Assembly: GCA_015183035.1 (NCBI GenBank)
Contig: JACZZP010000001.1
Span: 2,542,001 to 2,606,000 of the forward strand
Direction of reading: 5' to 3'
DNA: 64,000 nt
From: Meloidogyne chitwoodi
Taxonomy: Eukaryota; Nematoda; Chromadorea; Rhabditida; Meloidogynidae
In this document: positions 22,701-36,200 of the stretch, piece after piece
Numbering within the stretch: position 1 is the first letter of the stretch
Layout: each line of letters starts with the position of its first letter
Made by a program: the position numbers and the translations under genes
Notes under the pieces: generated by a model
What the model saw: the letters and a program-made list of their open reading frames with translations, nothing else
What the model was told of the DNA's origin: nothing
Database searches by the model: none

Positions 22701-25205
22701 GGCGGTTTTTTCTATTATTTTTATTTATTTATTTATTTGTATGGTAGTTAAGGAATGCATTAATAAAATAAATAAAATAAAAATAATTTAAAAAAAAAGA
22801 TTTTTTTATTTTTAATAATGAAAAATAAATAAAATTAATTTAAATAAATTTATAAATTAAAAAAAAAATTTTAAATAAATTTAAAATTAATTTTTCAGTC
22901 ATTATTAGCATCAAATTCTTCCCCTTCTACAGCTGCTACATCATTTCTTTTACCAAATGTCTCAAATATTGTTGAATCAACAAATATTTCTTCTTTAAAC
23001 AGAAATACTCAAAAACAACAACATAATGGAAATCAGAATAATCGTTTTGGTAATGGGGCAAGTATTTCCTCGTTATATGGGGCAGCAACGGCTAATTTAA
23101 ATTCTGCTGGTTATTATTTTTAAAAATCAGAAAAAATAAAAACACAAAACCAGAAAAACAAACAAGAATAGAAGAACAAAAACAGAATAAAAATCAGAAA
23201 AACAAAACCAGAATAAAACCAGAAAAACAAATAAGAATAAAAATCAGAAAACGCAAATATAATAAATATCTATCAGATTATAAAATAGAACAACAAAACC
23301 AGAATAACAATTCAGAATAACTAGAAACGCAAAACAGAATAAATAAACAAAAAAATAAATCATTTAAAAAATCAGAATTTAAAATAACAAAAATTTTAAA
23401 TTTTTCTATAAAATCATTTAAAATTTATTTTTTTTTAAGAAATAGACACTGATCCTCGTGAATTGGAACGTTTTGCAGAACATTTTAAGCAAAGAAGAAT
23501 AAAATTAGGTGTAACACAGGCAGATGTTGGAAAAGCTTTAGCCTATTTAAAAATGGCTGGAGTTGGGTCTTTATCACAATCTACCATTTGTCGTTTTGAA
23601 TCTCTTACTCTTTCTCATAATAATATGGTAGCACTTAAACCTATTTTACAAAGTTGGTTAGAACGAGCTGAAGAAGCGACTAGGCAACAAGCTGCAGCTT
23701 CAGCTGCAGTTGAGGCTAGTGGTGGTATTGGAGGATCGGGAGGAGGTTAATTTTTAAAAATCAGAATATATTTTGAAAACATGAAAGACCAAAATAACTT
23801 TAAAATTTAAAAAAATTTGGAAATCAGAACTTAAAATCAAAAATAAAATCAGAAAGCAAAGAAAAGTTCAAAAATCAGAACAGAAAAATCAGAATAATAA
23901 AAAAAATTTTTTATTTAAATTTAAAAAGATGCCATAACATTACAATGCATTGCCGCAGCAACAGCAGCCGGAATTTTGCCCTGTACTGAAAAGAAACGTA
24001 AAAGAACATCAATTGCTGCACCAGAAAAAAAATTATTGGAAGAATTTTTTAAACAACAAAGTCGACCAACAGTAAATTAATTTTTTATTTTTTAAAACAA
24101 AAATTATTTGCATTTTTAAAGGGGGATCGTATTGCTGCCATTGCAGATAAACTTGATCTTAAAAAAAATGTTGTTCGTGTTTGGTTTTGTAATCAACGAC
24201 AAAAACACAAAAGGTATTAAATAAATAAATACATTTTTAAATTGAATAATTAAATTAAAACACAAGAATATAAGATAAGAATTAATTTTAAAAATATATG
24301 AAATACATTTTAAATCAGAATTATTAAACTTAAACATTGTGAATAAATTAAAAAATCAGAATAAATAAAATAATAAATCAAAAACAGAATTATTCTTTTA
24401 ATAACAGAAAAATACACTCCGGAAAATTATGCTTTTAATAATAGAAAAATAAATTCCGGAAAAACAGAATTATTCAAACAAGTGATTAAATCAGAAAATA
24501 CAAATGAAAGAAAACAATAATAAAATCAGAATAAACATTAAAAACAGGAAAATACATGTTTCCTATATTTTAAAAATAAAAATCAGAATAAAAGGAAAAC
24601 AATTGTGTTTAAAAATACACACATTAAAAATACATTCAGAAATCAATTTCGTACCAGTCGTGTTTCATGTGGAATTTCTCATATGTCAAGTAGCAGTGAT
24701 CTTGATCAAACACAACAAAAATCACCAATCCAACAAATACATTTATCACATCATCAAATACAACAAAATCAATATCAAAATACATTAGACAATTCTTTAG
24801 GTTGTAATCCAACAACTGTAGTCTCTTTAGCAGCCGTTGCTGCAAGTATGCAACAACAACTTAGAGAACAACAAAGACAATGTAAAAATTGAAAAAAATT
24901 AAATTTAAACAATTTTTAAAAATATAAAATACATTTTTTTAAAAGTTTGTCACTCTTCAATAGAAGAAAGAGAAGAAAATTCAGAAGAATCACAAATATA
25001 TGAAAATCAAAGAAAAACATCTCCAAATCCAATAGATGACAATTTAAAAATAGAAAATAAAAATAAAATAATAAATAAAGAAGAAGAACAAAAAAATAAT
25101 TTATCAAATAATACTTCGGTTATTCAACATACTCAACCTTTTGGTAGTGGAGGAATGCTTTTTAGACCTGATAATAATAATCAATTATTTTATCAACAAG
25201 ATTAA
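19794..25205 (+). CDS. unc-86: POU class IV homeodomain transcription factor (UNC-86/Brn-3)
   Basis: Eleven exons join in phase: 19794-19932, 20048-20151, 20195-20247, 20342-20507, 20858-21109, 22899-23109, 23440-23745, 23929-24071, 24122-24213, 24640-24881, 24946-25205. They total 1968 nt, 655 residues. The POU-specific domain ([20 protein letters not shown] ... [20 protein letters not shown]) and the POU homeodomain ([20 protein letters not shown] ... [16 protein letters not shown]) match UNC-86/POU4 almost residue for residue. In C. elegans this nuclear factor sets neuronal lineage and mechanosensory identity. The N-terminal half is rich in Gln, Asn and Ser. The linker between the two DNA-binding parts is enlarged by an Ala/Gly stretch. 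About 165 residues follow the homeodomain, whereas C. elegans UNC-86 ends shortly after it. Several introns are filled with CAGAAT-type repeats. Confidence 0.95.
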
Positions 25206-26525
25206 AAATTATTTTTTTTTTTAGAATTATTTTATTTAATATTTTAATAATTTAGAAAAATAAATTAATTTAAAAAAAATTTTTTTTTCTAAAGAAAAGG
25301 GTAGAGCGCGTCCTCTAAGAAATGGGGTAATGTTATAGAGAGAAAAAAAATAAAAATAAATTAAAAAATTATTTTAAAAATTATTTTTTAAAGTTTAAAA
25401 ATTTTTAAAATTAATATTTAAATAATGATTAATTTTTTTAAATTAAAAAAAAATGTTTTTTTAATTAAAAAAAATTTTTTTTTAATAAAAAGCGGAATTA
25501 TTTATTTATTTTCTATATATTTAAAAATCAGAATTCTGATTTTTATAGTTGACTTAAGTTAACGAATACTCTCAAAAGGGAAAGGGGTATACATAGTTGC
25601 ATTTAAAAATATCAATAAATTTTTATATTAAAATGTTCTTATATTGAGAGTGACCTTATAAAGAGATTTTTTGTTTTAATTAAAGGTAAAATTTTTTTTT
25701 TTTAAATTTTTACTTTTTTAATTATAATTTTTTTTAATTTAAAAAAAAAATTATGAAATAAAATTTAAAATTATTTAATTTTAAATTATTTTTACTTTTA
25801 TTTTTTAAACTTTAGACTAAAAAAGTGCACTTAAAAAAAATAGGTTATTAATTTCAAAATTTATTTTTTATTTTTTAATTAAAAAAAGGATTAAAGAATA
25901 ACTATTCTGCATACCTTTTTCTCTGTGTTTTAAAATATAGACTAATCTAATTAAATTAATCTCTGCAGCATTTTGCAGAAATAAATTTCTAAATATGTAA
26001 ACAACAAAAAAATAAAATAAAAAATGTTTAGTAAACACATTTATTTATTTATTTAAATAAATTTTGTAATATTTAAAAAAGGCAATTTTTATTTAAAAAT
26101 TAAAAAATATTAGGTTAACTATTATTCAATTATTTTATTTTTTAATTTTTATTTTTTATTCATTTTAATAAATTAAATATAATATAAATTATTGGGTTCT
26201 TATCTACTAAATTAATTAATTATATTATTTTTTTAATAAAAATAATTCCTTTTTTTAATTTTTCTTATTAAAGAGCCTTCAATAGGCAGAGGACAACAAT
26301 TTAAAATTCCACTCCCTTTATAAGAACACCCTAATTTAAGCAAATAAGGGTTATAAAAACACAGATTCCCCTACTCCAACATCCTTTAATTTTCACTAAA
26401 AAAATAATAATGAATTAAAGGACAATTTAATTAATAAGAATACCCAAGACCTTTCCCCTTTTTTGTCCTTATAATTAGAATATTTAACAATTTTCAAATA
26501 AAATTTAATTTTAGAAAAATAAAGA
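25206..26525. other. Intergenic, AT-rich
   Basis: Downstream of unc-86. It carries AATAAA-like signals (for example near 25257), one isolated ATCAGAATTCTGAT palindrome near 25528, and a patch near 25560-25680 resembling the TTATA-GAGAGTG repeats. No gene is seen. Confidence 0.5.
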
Positions 26526-26711
26526 ATGTTTAATTTAACTAAAATTGTTTTTTGCTTAATTATTCTGTTGAAATTAATTATTTGTATAATTTGCAAAGAT
26601 TATGGGCAAGTAGACAAACGTCCATCCTTTGGGCGACCACCACACAAAGGAATTCCAAATAAAAAAATGATTCCGCATATAATGATGGAAGAAGAAGAAG
26701 AAGAATATTAA
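26526..26711 (+). CDS. Short secreted peptide 1, DYG...IPN family
   Basis: A single-exon 61-residue frame begins with a strong signal peptide (MFNLTKIVFCLIILLKLIIC) that ends right before Lys24-Asp25-Tyr26-Gly27. The mature part is short and basic/Pro-rich (SFGRPPHKGIPNKK), closing with six Glu and a Tyr. From the Asp-Tyr-Gly, 21 positions align without gaps to the peptide at 27686-27844, with the shared pattern DYG-x5-P-x3-[KR]-PP-x-K-x-IPN. A DKR site lies inside the block. An Asp-Tyr immediately after the signal peptide resembles tyrosine-sulfation sites of secreted peptides, but this is only a suggestion. It is probably secreted; the target is unknown. Confidence 0.75.
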   Translation: MFNLTKIVFCLIILLKLIICIICKDYGQVDKRPSFGRPPHKGIPNKKMIPHIMMEEEEEEY

Positions 26712-27685
26712 AAATGAATACTAAAATGATGTTTAATTAGGAAAATAAATTTAATAAAATTTAATTATAATTTTTTATTTTTTTAATTAAATTAAAATTG
26801 TAATTAATTAATTTATTTAAATTATATTAATTTTTTAATTAATAAAAAATTACTTTTTGTAATTTCTGAGGTGAGTAAAGGTACTCTAAAATTTAATTAT
26901 AATTAAAAAAAAATAAAATTTAATTGTAATTAATTAAAATTAATTTAAGTAAATTCTAGAGGTAAAGGTAGAAGACAGTCAAATTCAAATATTTTCAAAT
27001 ATATTTGATAAAATAATTTTTTCAAATTATTTAAATTGATTATATTTACTTATTTAAAAAAAATAAAATAATTTTTAAAAAATAAAATAATTTTATTTTT
27101 TAATTTGATTTTAGCATTTACCCTACCTAAAAGGTACTTACTACTACAAGCAAAAATATAAAAAAAGAAATCTCTCCTACAAAAAAGTTTTATTATAACA
27201 CAAATTAACTTTAAAGAGTCTAATAAAATCAAAAGTGATTAATATGATTAAATATTTATTTTGTTAATTTTTAGTATAATAATTTTATTTTTTATTGCCT
27301 CATAAAACGTGTTTTCGTTGTAAAACTTTTAATAAAAATAAAATAAATTAAAAGTAAAAAAATTAAAAAATAAAGAACAAAAAATATTAAAAAAATATTT
27401 AAAAAAAATAAAATTTTATTGCAGAAATTTTCTAAATGACACGACAAAACACACAATTAGTGTCCCCCAAATAACTAATATAACTCATAAAAATTCTTAA
27501 AAGTTTAATAAAAATTAAAATTAAAAATTAAATAATTCAGCAAACAAATAAAAAATATTAAATTTAATTATTTATTTAATAAATAATTTATATATAAATT
27601 CAACCAAAATATCTACTTATAAGGTAGAGTGTTCACTTTAAAAAAATTTAAATAAGAAAAATATTAAATATAATTTAATTTAAAA
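26712..27685. other. Spacer between the two peptide genes
   Basis: AT-rich DNA, about 970 bp, with no third copy of the DYG...IPN frame on either strand that I could find. The open minus-strand frame at 27050-27232 has no support beyond being open. Confidence 0.5.
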
Positions 27686-27844
27686 ATGACTAAACTTTTT
27701 TTTAAAATTTTCTTTTTATTAATTTTAATTATTTATACATTTTGTCAATCACCTGATTATGGAGATGACGCACCTATTCCGGCTATTCAAAAACCACCTT
27801 TTAAATTGATACCGAATTTGCTTGAAGAAGAAGCAAAATGCTGA
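27686..27844 (+). CDS. Short secreted peptide 2, DYG...IPN family
   Basis: A 52-residue single-exon frame, ATG at 27686 and TGA at 27842-27844. The signal peptide is MTKLFFKIFFLLILIIYTFC, followed at residue 24 by Asp-Tyr-Gly. The mature peptide contains APIPAIQKPPFKLIPN and ends EEEAKC. Alignment with the peptide at 26526-26711 keeps DYG, P9, the basic-Pro-Pro, K17 and IPN at identical spacing. Both have a Glu-rich end. The two are therefore tandem paralogues about 1 kb apart on the same strand. No match to a named family is certain. Plant-mimic peptide families with an N-terminal DYG are one hypothesis. Confidence 0.72.
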   Translation: MTKLFFKIFFLLILIIYTFCQSPDYGDDAPIPAIQKPPFKLIPNLLEEEAKC

Positions 27845-30297
27845 GAACAAAAGAGAAAATTATTTCTTATTTTTCAGAATTCTGATTTTTATATTTTTTA
27901 ATCAGAATTTATTTTTATAAAATCAGAATTCTGTTTTTAATGATTTATTCTGATTTTTTAAACATATTCTGATTTTATAATTTTAATCAGAATTTTAATT
28001 CTGATTAATTCTTTGACAGGTCAGAATTCTGATTTTTATTTATAAACTATAGTAATCAGAATTTGTTTTTATAATCAAATTCTGATTTTATTCTAATTTT
28101 TGAACATCAAAATTCTGATTTTAGATTTTAATTTTTCGTTCTGATTTTAAACATTACAAAATTCTGATTTTGATATTTTGTGGTATAATAATTACTTTTT
28201 TAACTCCTAAATTAATAATTTTATTATATTTTTCAAACTAAAAATAAATAAATAAATTTTTAACCAATTTTATTTAATTTTAATTATAAAAATATCTAAA
28301 AATAAGTAAAAAGATAATATGTATAAATAAGCATAATTTATTTAATAATTTTTTAGATCCTAAAAATTATTTTTTTTTTTTATTAATTTATTTGTGCCTA
28401 ATTAATTAAAAAAATATTTTTTTTTATTTTTTGAGTTTACACAATTGTTTTCAAAAAATTTTATAAATTTTTTGTCAATTTCCCCTTTTTACCATTTAAA
28501 TTTACTTAATATTCTCTATTTTTTTCCAAAACATTAATTTATTGAAAATTTTTTTACAAGGCCCTAGGTGCTCCATCCAACGCTACGCGACTAACAAATC
28601 GATAAATCGATTTAGAGTGGAGAGGAATGAATACACTCTGCATAAAGAGCAAGTAAAGCAAGTCATGTGGAACTACTTACTCTTTCCTACAACAAAATAA
28701 ATTTTTTCTTTATTTTTAAAAAATAAAGAAACCTTTAAGTACAGAAGGCCTCTTTATATTTTTTATTGAAGTAAAGTGGTCGAAATTCTGACCTAATTAG
28801 TAGATTTTGTCACATTTCTCTCATATTATACTATGCCTGTCTCTCATTTACACTAACTAATCAAACTTTTAGGCTTTAATATGTAGCAATTAATAAAGGA
28901 AGGGATATTTCAAAATAAGTAACTTTATAGTGGAATCTCTGACTTATCCCTTTTCTAATCTCTGACTTATCCCAGCATTCTTTTTCCATCCCCAATTATA
29001 CCAAGTTTCCGACATTTTTCTTTCCCACTTATGCCAATCTCTGACTTATCCCAACACTTTTCTGTCTCCCTTCTCTATTCCTACGTATTCTAGAACATAT
29101 AAGGAGGGTTCTTGTCTCAACCCTCAGGATTAAGTTCGTCAATCATACCCCCAACCAACAAACACTCACAAACACACTCATATGCTATTCATATGACATG
29201 CTCTCCCTTAATTCACGCGTAGCGCCTATTGATTTTCCCTAGTTCTCTACCTTATAGTAGTGTATATAACTCTCTGCTACTTTGTGCGAATCTCGCATAT
29301 AACATAATATTAAGGTCTCTTTTCTCTCTTAAAAATATATATATTATTTTTTATTTTTATTAGGGTTGTGCGCTCCCTTTCCATTTCCAGTTTTTAGGCT
29401 TCTAAATAAGCACAAAAACAAAATAATAAAATAAATAAAAAAAAATTTTAATGACAGGCTTCTTTATGTAAATAAATTTTAATTTAGACCTTTCAATCAC
29501 TAAAAATTTAATTTTAAGTTTATTTAATTAAATATAGTGTTATTTCTTTAAGACTTAATTTAGTTGAAATAATTGTTATTTGAAATATATTTTTTTCCTA
29601 CGATAAAAAATTTAGATGTGACAATTAATCTTTCTTTCTGTTGATTTTTGGTATCCCCCAAGCCATCTTTTTTTTTAATTTTTCAAACAGAAAAATAAAT
29701 ATTAAAATATGTTTTTGACTGACAATAATTAATTTTCTTTAGCTACTAGGTAATATCTTTAAGCAGCAATTTTGCTATCAATTCTTATAAAAAATAATAA
29801 TAATTTTAAGTGTTTTTTTTAATAAAGCCCGGAATTTTAAAAAAACTGTGGACCGGGAATTTTAAAATTATCGCCTCGGAATGGGGAATTTCTTGTTTCA
29901 TCCCAAATCTTCAAAAACTGAGAAAAAGGAAATCTATTTATTTATTATTAAATAATTTTAAATATACAATTTAATTGGCGTTTTGTTTTCTTTTTTATTT
30001 TTACATCTTTATTGTCTCTCATTTTTGCATTATGTCTAATTTTTTTCTTTTATCGAAGAATTATTTTTAATTTACCATTTTTACTCAAAAAAGCACACAA
30101 AATTAATTTAAAAAATTCAAATTTCCTTTATTTTTGAGTTCTTTTACATTCTGAAATTTTATTTTTTCGTATTTATTTATAAATTCTTTTAAATTTAATT
30201 TTACAATTTTTTTATCTCAATATTTTTTATCTTTTTTTTTAATTTTAGTTAAATATAAGTTAAAGTATTTTGTTTAAAAATACTTTTTGGGTGCTTA
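27845..30297. other. Gene-free interval with CAGAAT repeats and an atypical block
   Basis: 27875-28180 is a run of TCAGAATTCTGATTTT motifs. 28555-29345 is clearly less AT-rich and C/T-rich. That block contains three copies of TCTCTGACTTATCCC, the inverted 8-mers GCTACGCG (28581) and CGCGTAGC (29217), and TATATAA near 29264. It has no ORF and may be a solo LTR or other mobile-element remnant. 29350-30290 is ordinary AT-rich DNA upstream of the TIF1-like gene. Confidence 0.5.
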
Positions 30298-33200
30298 ATG
30301 GTTCTAATTTGTGATGTTTGTCGGCAAGATATTTCAATGGGAGGCACTGCAAATCCAACAATTTGTCTTTTTCCTTGTTTTCATAAATATTGTGAACGTT
30401 GTAAAGGTTTGTTTTATTTTAAAAATTTGAAAAAAATTTCTAGAGAAAATTTATTTTCCAATTTCAGCTCAAGTACTTGCTACTGTTCGCCCTCAACAAG
30501 GTGCTGAAAGCCGTGTGTCTTGCAAACTTTGCAATCAACATTTTCTTTTGAATGTGCTCTATGATTACAGTGAAAATCAGCTTGAAAAAATGTAAAGAAT
30601 TTTTAGAAATTTAAAAAAAAATTATTTTAATTATTAAATCTTTAGTTTTTGCCTTCATTGCAATATTAAAAATAAAGCTACAGTTGAATGGCGTTGTAAA
30701 AGCTGTCAGGATCGCTATTTGTGCGCTCATTGCTCACAGCCACATTATCACTCGGGGCATGAATTGGAGCCTGTGGTAGGAACTTTTAAAAAATTAAAAA
30801 ATATTAAATATGTTTTGTGACAATTTTGAGACAAAGTGACCAAATGTCCATTTTTTAAATTAATTATTTTTTTAGATGAAACCTAATATTCCGTTGCGAT
30901 CACAATGTAGTGCACATTCAAACATTCTCGCAACTTATTTGTGTTCATGTCAAGCAGTATTATTTTTTTTTACAAAAAATAAAAAATTTTTTTAATTAAA
31001 ATAATTTAAGCGTTTATGTGATTATTGCTTAAACAATCATGCAGACGGTGCAGTTTCACATCCTCATGAACAACGCTTTGCTTATAATAAATTAGCTGAA
31101 AGGGCTAGGACTGAATTGGATACTATAAGGTTTATTTTAAATATTTTATTTTTTTAATTTTGTGTTGACTCTCGTTATAAGGACAGACATTTGTTTTTAA
31201 ACAAACTAACTATTTTTTGTTATCTGAGTTTTTTCTTCCCAAAAATGCACCTGTGATATTTAAATATTCCCTATCGCCCTATAATTTATGGTGTATTTAT
31301 ATAGAAAGTTTTAGGAGGTGTCCTTATAACGAGAGTCTTCAAAATGTTTTTATAACGTGAGTTATAAGTGTTGTTCTTATATACCCTTTGGGTGTCCTTA
31401 TAAAAAATATTGTTTGAGTGGGTGTTGTTATAACGAGATTCTAGGCTTTTTTTCTTTATAATAAGAGTCAACTAAATTTAAAAAATTGTTTTCAAAATTT
31501 TATTATTCTAAATATTTTTTAAATATTTAGACGTCAAAGTCAAAAAGAATTTGAACAACTTGAACGTCTAAAAGAAAAAATTGGAAAAAATAAATCACAA
31601 ATAAGTGTACAAGCTAGCCAGGCTAGAACTGAAATAGCTAATCAAATTGTTGAATTAACCAATTCAATTATTCGTCGAGGGAATGATTTAGTGATAAGTA
31701 TTGATCAGGCAGAAGAATCAAAATTAAAAAATTGTAATCAATTGGAACAGGAAATGCGTCATTGGACTGATAGATTAAGAAAAGTAAGAAGGAAATTTGT
31801 CAACATTTTTTCAAATTTTATTTTATTTTTTATTTCCAGATTGAAAGTTTTACAGAAAATGCTTTATTAACTGTCCAACAAGATCATCCGGGAATGTGGT
31901 CTGCTTCAATGTTTGCACAAAGTGCCTTATTTCAAATTAATAAACGACGGGATTTGGCAAAAAATACACTTGATTCTTTTGAACGTTTGCCTAACATTTG
32001 TTATCAAAATGGGCCAATAATTAATGATTTGAATAATGCTATTAATTCTTTTGGTCAATTACATTTGGATGGAATTGTTAAGGTTAGAGAGAGACTTTTT
32101 TAATGTTAAATAAGATTATAAGGTCACCTGTTTATGAATAATAATCTACCTTTCATTCAATTAAATAAAAATAATTAAAATATATATTCTAATTATCAGG
32201 TACCAACACAAACTACCCCACAAAATGCTCAAATGTTTTCTGTTGCAAATAATAATAATAGCCAGATAAATCATTCAAATAATAATGAAGCATCAATTGG
32301 AGGTACTTCTTCTTCTACAAGTCAAAATAATAATAAAAAACAACAAAATCAACCACCAATTCAACAAAATGTCCCTCCAAATATACGTTCTCCTCCTACT
32401 AATTTAAATGTACAACCTAATATTAATGTTTCAATTAATATTCAGCAACAACCTAGAACATTTACTTCAACAGCCACTAATGTTTTGGTACGGTAAAAAT
32501 GTTTTTCTGATTTTTATAATGTTTTTGATAATAAAAACAGAAATGTTTTTCTGATTTTTATAATGTTTTTGATAATAAAAACAGGAGTGTTTTTCTGATT
32601 TTTATAAGTTTTTGATAATAAAAACAGGAGTGTTTTTCTGATTTTTATAATGTTTTTGATAATAAAAACAGAAATGTTTTTCTGATTTTATTTTCAAAAC
32701 ATTTTTTTAGAATATGTCTTCTTCTTCTACTCTTCCTCCTCCTACTATTCCTTTACCTATTCCTTCATCCATTCATTCTGTTCCACAACAACATCAAATT
32801 AGTAATTTAACACAATCACCTATAATATTACAACAACCTGAACTTTTTGGATCTGTTTCCTCTCCTCCGAATAATACTGGAATTATTCAACCAACTGTAT
32901 TACAACAGCTAATAAGGGACTCAACAGCTTCAAGGCAACAACAACAACATCAAAGACCTCCTCTTCCACTTCTTCCCTCAAATTGTTATCCTTTGCCTGT
33001 TTGTAGTAATATTGGGGGATCTCCTCCTATTTCATTGCCTAATACACCTTTAACTCCTTTAATGCCACCAGATCATCAGTTCCAAATTATGAGACAACAA
33101 AATGCAATGCCTATGGCATTACAGCAGCAACAACATATGGTAAAGAAGTTGTTTTTTTACAACTAATTTTATATCCTACCCCATTGAGATAGAGCACATA

Positions 33201-36200
33201 TTTCCATATTATTTTTTAATTAAACCAAAAAATAAATAAAATAAAAAAATATCAAAATTTTCAGATGAGTCAACAACATCAACAACAACGTTTATTCCAA
33301 CAACAAAATTTTCAACAAAAACAACAACAACATCGAATGTCCCAGCCAAATATTATTCCTCAACAAAATTCTGTTATAATGCCCCAACAAGTATGTTTGC
33401 CTCCAACTCAGGCTAATAATGTGTTTACTCAACAACAACATCCTTATATGATACAACAACAACAATTCGCAGCACAAAGACAACAACAGCAACAACAAAT
33501 GATGTTTTCTCAGCAAGTAAAAAATTATTAAAAAACATTAAGTTTTTCTCTTGTGGGCTGTAAGGAACATTTTTGAATTTTTCATTTTTTGTATCCAATT
33601 TTTATTTAATAAATTTTTTAAACATTTTGAGTCTTGGAAATTTTTAAATATTTTTTTAAGTATCATCCTCCAGTTTTATCTCCTCCATTTCATCAACAAG
33701 TTTTCGATTCTCCTTCTCAACAAATGTTATGTGGAACAGAAATACGTCCTCCTCCAATTATGCTTCGTTTTCCAAATCCTCGACAAAATCCTCAACAATT
33801 TTCAAAGTTTGTTTTTTATTTTGATTTCTTTTTAAATATAAAAAAATATTTTTTAGTTCTTCTGTTATTGGTCAAGCAATGACTTCAATTTCTTCTTCGT
33901 CTTCTAGTAGTCTACCAAATGTCCAAAATTATCACAATCCTAGTGGTACAACCTCAATTGAGCAAATGATGGAAATGACAACTAGAGTCTCTGCTGTTCA
34001 TCATCCTTCAGTCAATTTGAATAATGATATTATTGTAGATCAAAATTTAACAAATATTCTTTCAAAACAACAATCTACTGCTCCCCCAGAAATTGTTGAT
34101 TTACTCGATGATGATGAAGAAGAAGAAAAAATAAAAAAACAGCATTTAGAGTCTAGTACATCAGCTACTATTAATGTTGTTAATTTAGACAATACTCCAG
34201 AAAAAAATAATTCAAAAGATTCTACTCAACAAACATCCCAAAATAACAACTCCAATTTGTTAAAAGCACTTCGTCAAAATAAACCTCAGAGTGTAGCTGC
34301 AGACTCTACTGTTTCTTTTGCAGGAAATCAATGTATGTGTTCATAGTTTCTGATATATTTCAGAATTTTTGTGTTTTTGAGAAACATTAAAAATCAGAAA
34401 GTAAATTCTGATAGAAATCAATGTGTTTTTATGTAATTATGTTTTTCTGATATTTCAGAATTTTTTGTGTTTTGTTTTGTGTTTTGGTATATTTATCAAA
34501 ATTCTGATTATGTTTTATTATAAAAACAAAAACATCTCTGTTTTTCTCAAAATCAGAATTTCCTTGTAATTTTATAACATAGGAAAAACAATTAAAAATC
34601 AGAATTTTGAACAAAAACATTCTGATTTCTTTTTTTTTTAAGCATTAAATGAATCTCCTATTATAACTACTGGAACTAAAAGGAAGCCAGAATTTGCTTC
34701 AATTGATGATAATGAAAATAAACCAACAGAAAAACGTTTAGCTAAAGAAATTGTTGAAAATGTTGATGATAAAGAGGAAGAAGAACAACGCCCCAAAAAT
34801 ACTTCCCCTCCAATAGATTTAATTAGTACAACAACTGCTTATAATGGAGAAGAAGAAGAGGATAATGATGCTACAAATACTGTAAAATTATTTTAAAAAA
34901 TTTAAATATTTTTTTAATAATTTTTAAATGTCTTTATAGAATGAAATTCAACAAGAAAAAATTTGCTCAAAAAATAAAAAAGAAAAATCAGGAAAATGGG
35001 CAACAATTAAACCTTTAACTAGTGAAGCATCTACTTCTAATAGTAGCAACAATACAAAAAAATCAAAAACTGAAAAGAAAATAATGGAAATATTAAAAAA
35101 TAGTAGTGAACATATTAAAGCAGAAGAAAGGTTAATATAAGTGTTGAGATGTAAATAAATAATAAAAAACAAAAATGGGTCTAATTAAAAAACACGAATA
35201 AATTATCTATAATTTTAAGGTCAAAAAATTGTAAATTAAAAAAAATAAAATTTTAAATTTTTTAAATTTATTTTTATAGTAATATTACTGTTACTGGTGA
35301 TGATATGTGGGATGATTATTGTTATGTTTGTTCTCAAGGTTGTGATGAAACTACTGGATCTCTTGGTTGTTGTGAATCTTGTCCACGAGTCTTTCACGCC
35401 CGTTGTCATATTCCAAAAATTAATGGGCTAATGGAGGATTTACCGTAAATTAATTTTTTTTTTAAATTTTAAATTTAATTTATTTAAGTGATGATTGGCG
35501 ATGTTCTATTTGTTTGGAATGTGAGCCTTTGACTCATCAAAGTCAAGAATTTGGTGACACAGAACGATTGGTAGGTGGATTAATGTTTTGTCCACTTAGT
35601 TGTCCTTATAATTAGAATCCACTTTTAATTTTTTAAAAATTTATTTTTTTTTTAATTTTATTTTAATTAAAGATTTGTTCCAAAGTCTTTTTGGTCTGTT
35701 TTGAGGATAACACTCAAGTTGAATTATTTGTTAATAAAGTACCAGCAACAGAGACAGATTATCACTTAATTATTAAAAATCCAATATGGTTAAAAGCAAT
35801 TGGTGATAAAATTAATAAAAAGGCTTATACTTGTGTTGTCAAATTTTTGGATGATATGAATCTGCTCTTTCGAAATTTTTCAACTTTTAATTCGGTAATA
35901 ATTTTATCAATAATTTTTTAATAGATTTAAAGGAAATGAGTGTAGATACATAGTGGAGAAATTTAACTATTAAATATTGCATTAAATCAGAATATTCTGA
36001 AATAAAATTAAAATACTCTGAAAAAAATTCAGAATAAATACAGGAATATTCTGAAAATATTTCAGAATAAATATCAAAATATTCTGAAAAAATTATCAGA
36101 ATAAATTTCACAATTTTCTGAAAAAATATCAGAACAAATACCGGAATATTCTGAAAAATTTTCAGAATAACTTTAAGCTTTCAGAATAACTTTAAGAATT

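Noticed and set aside
24504..24788. 94-residue frame in another phase over unc-86 exon 10
   Set aside because: The exon 24640-24881 in the unc-86 frame carries the splice-consistent reading; this frame begins in intronic repeats.
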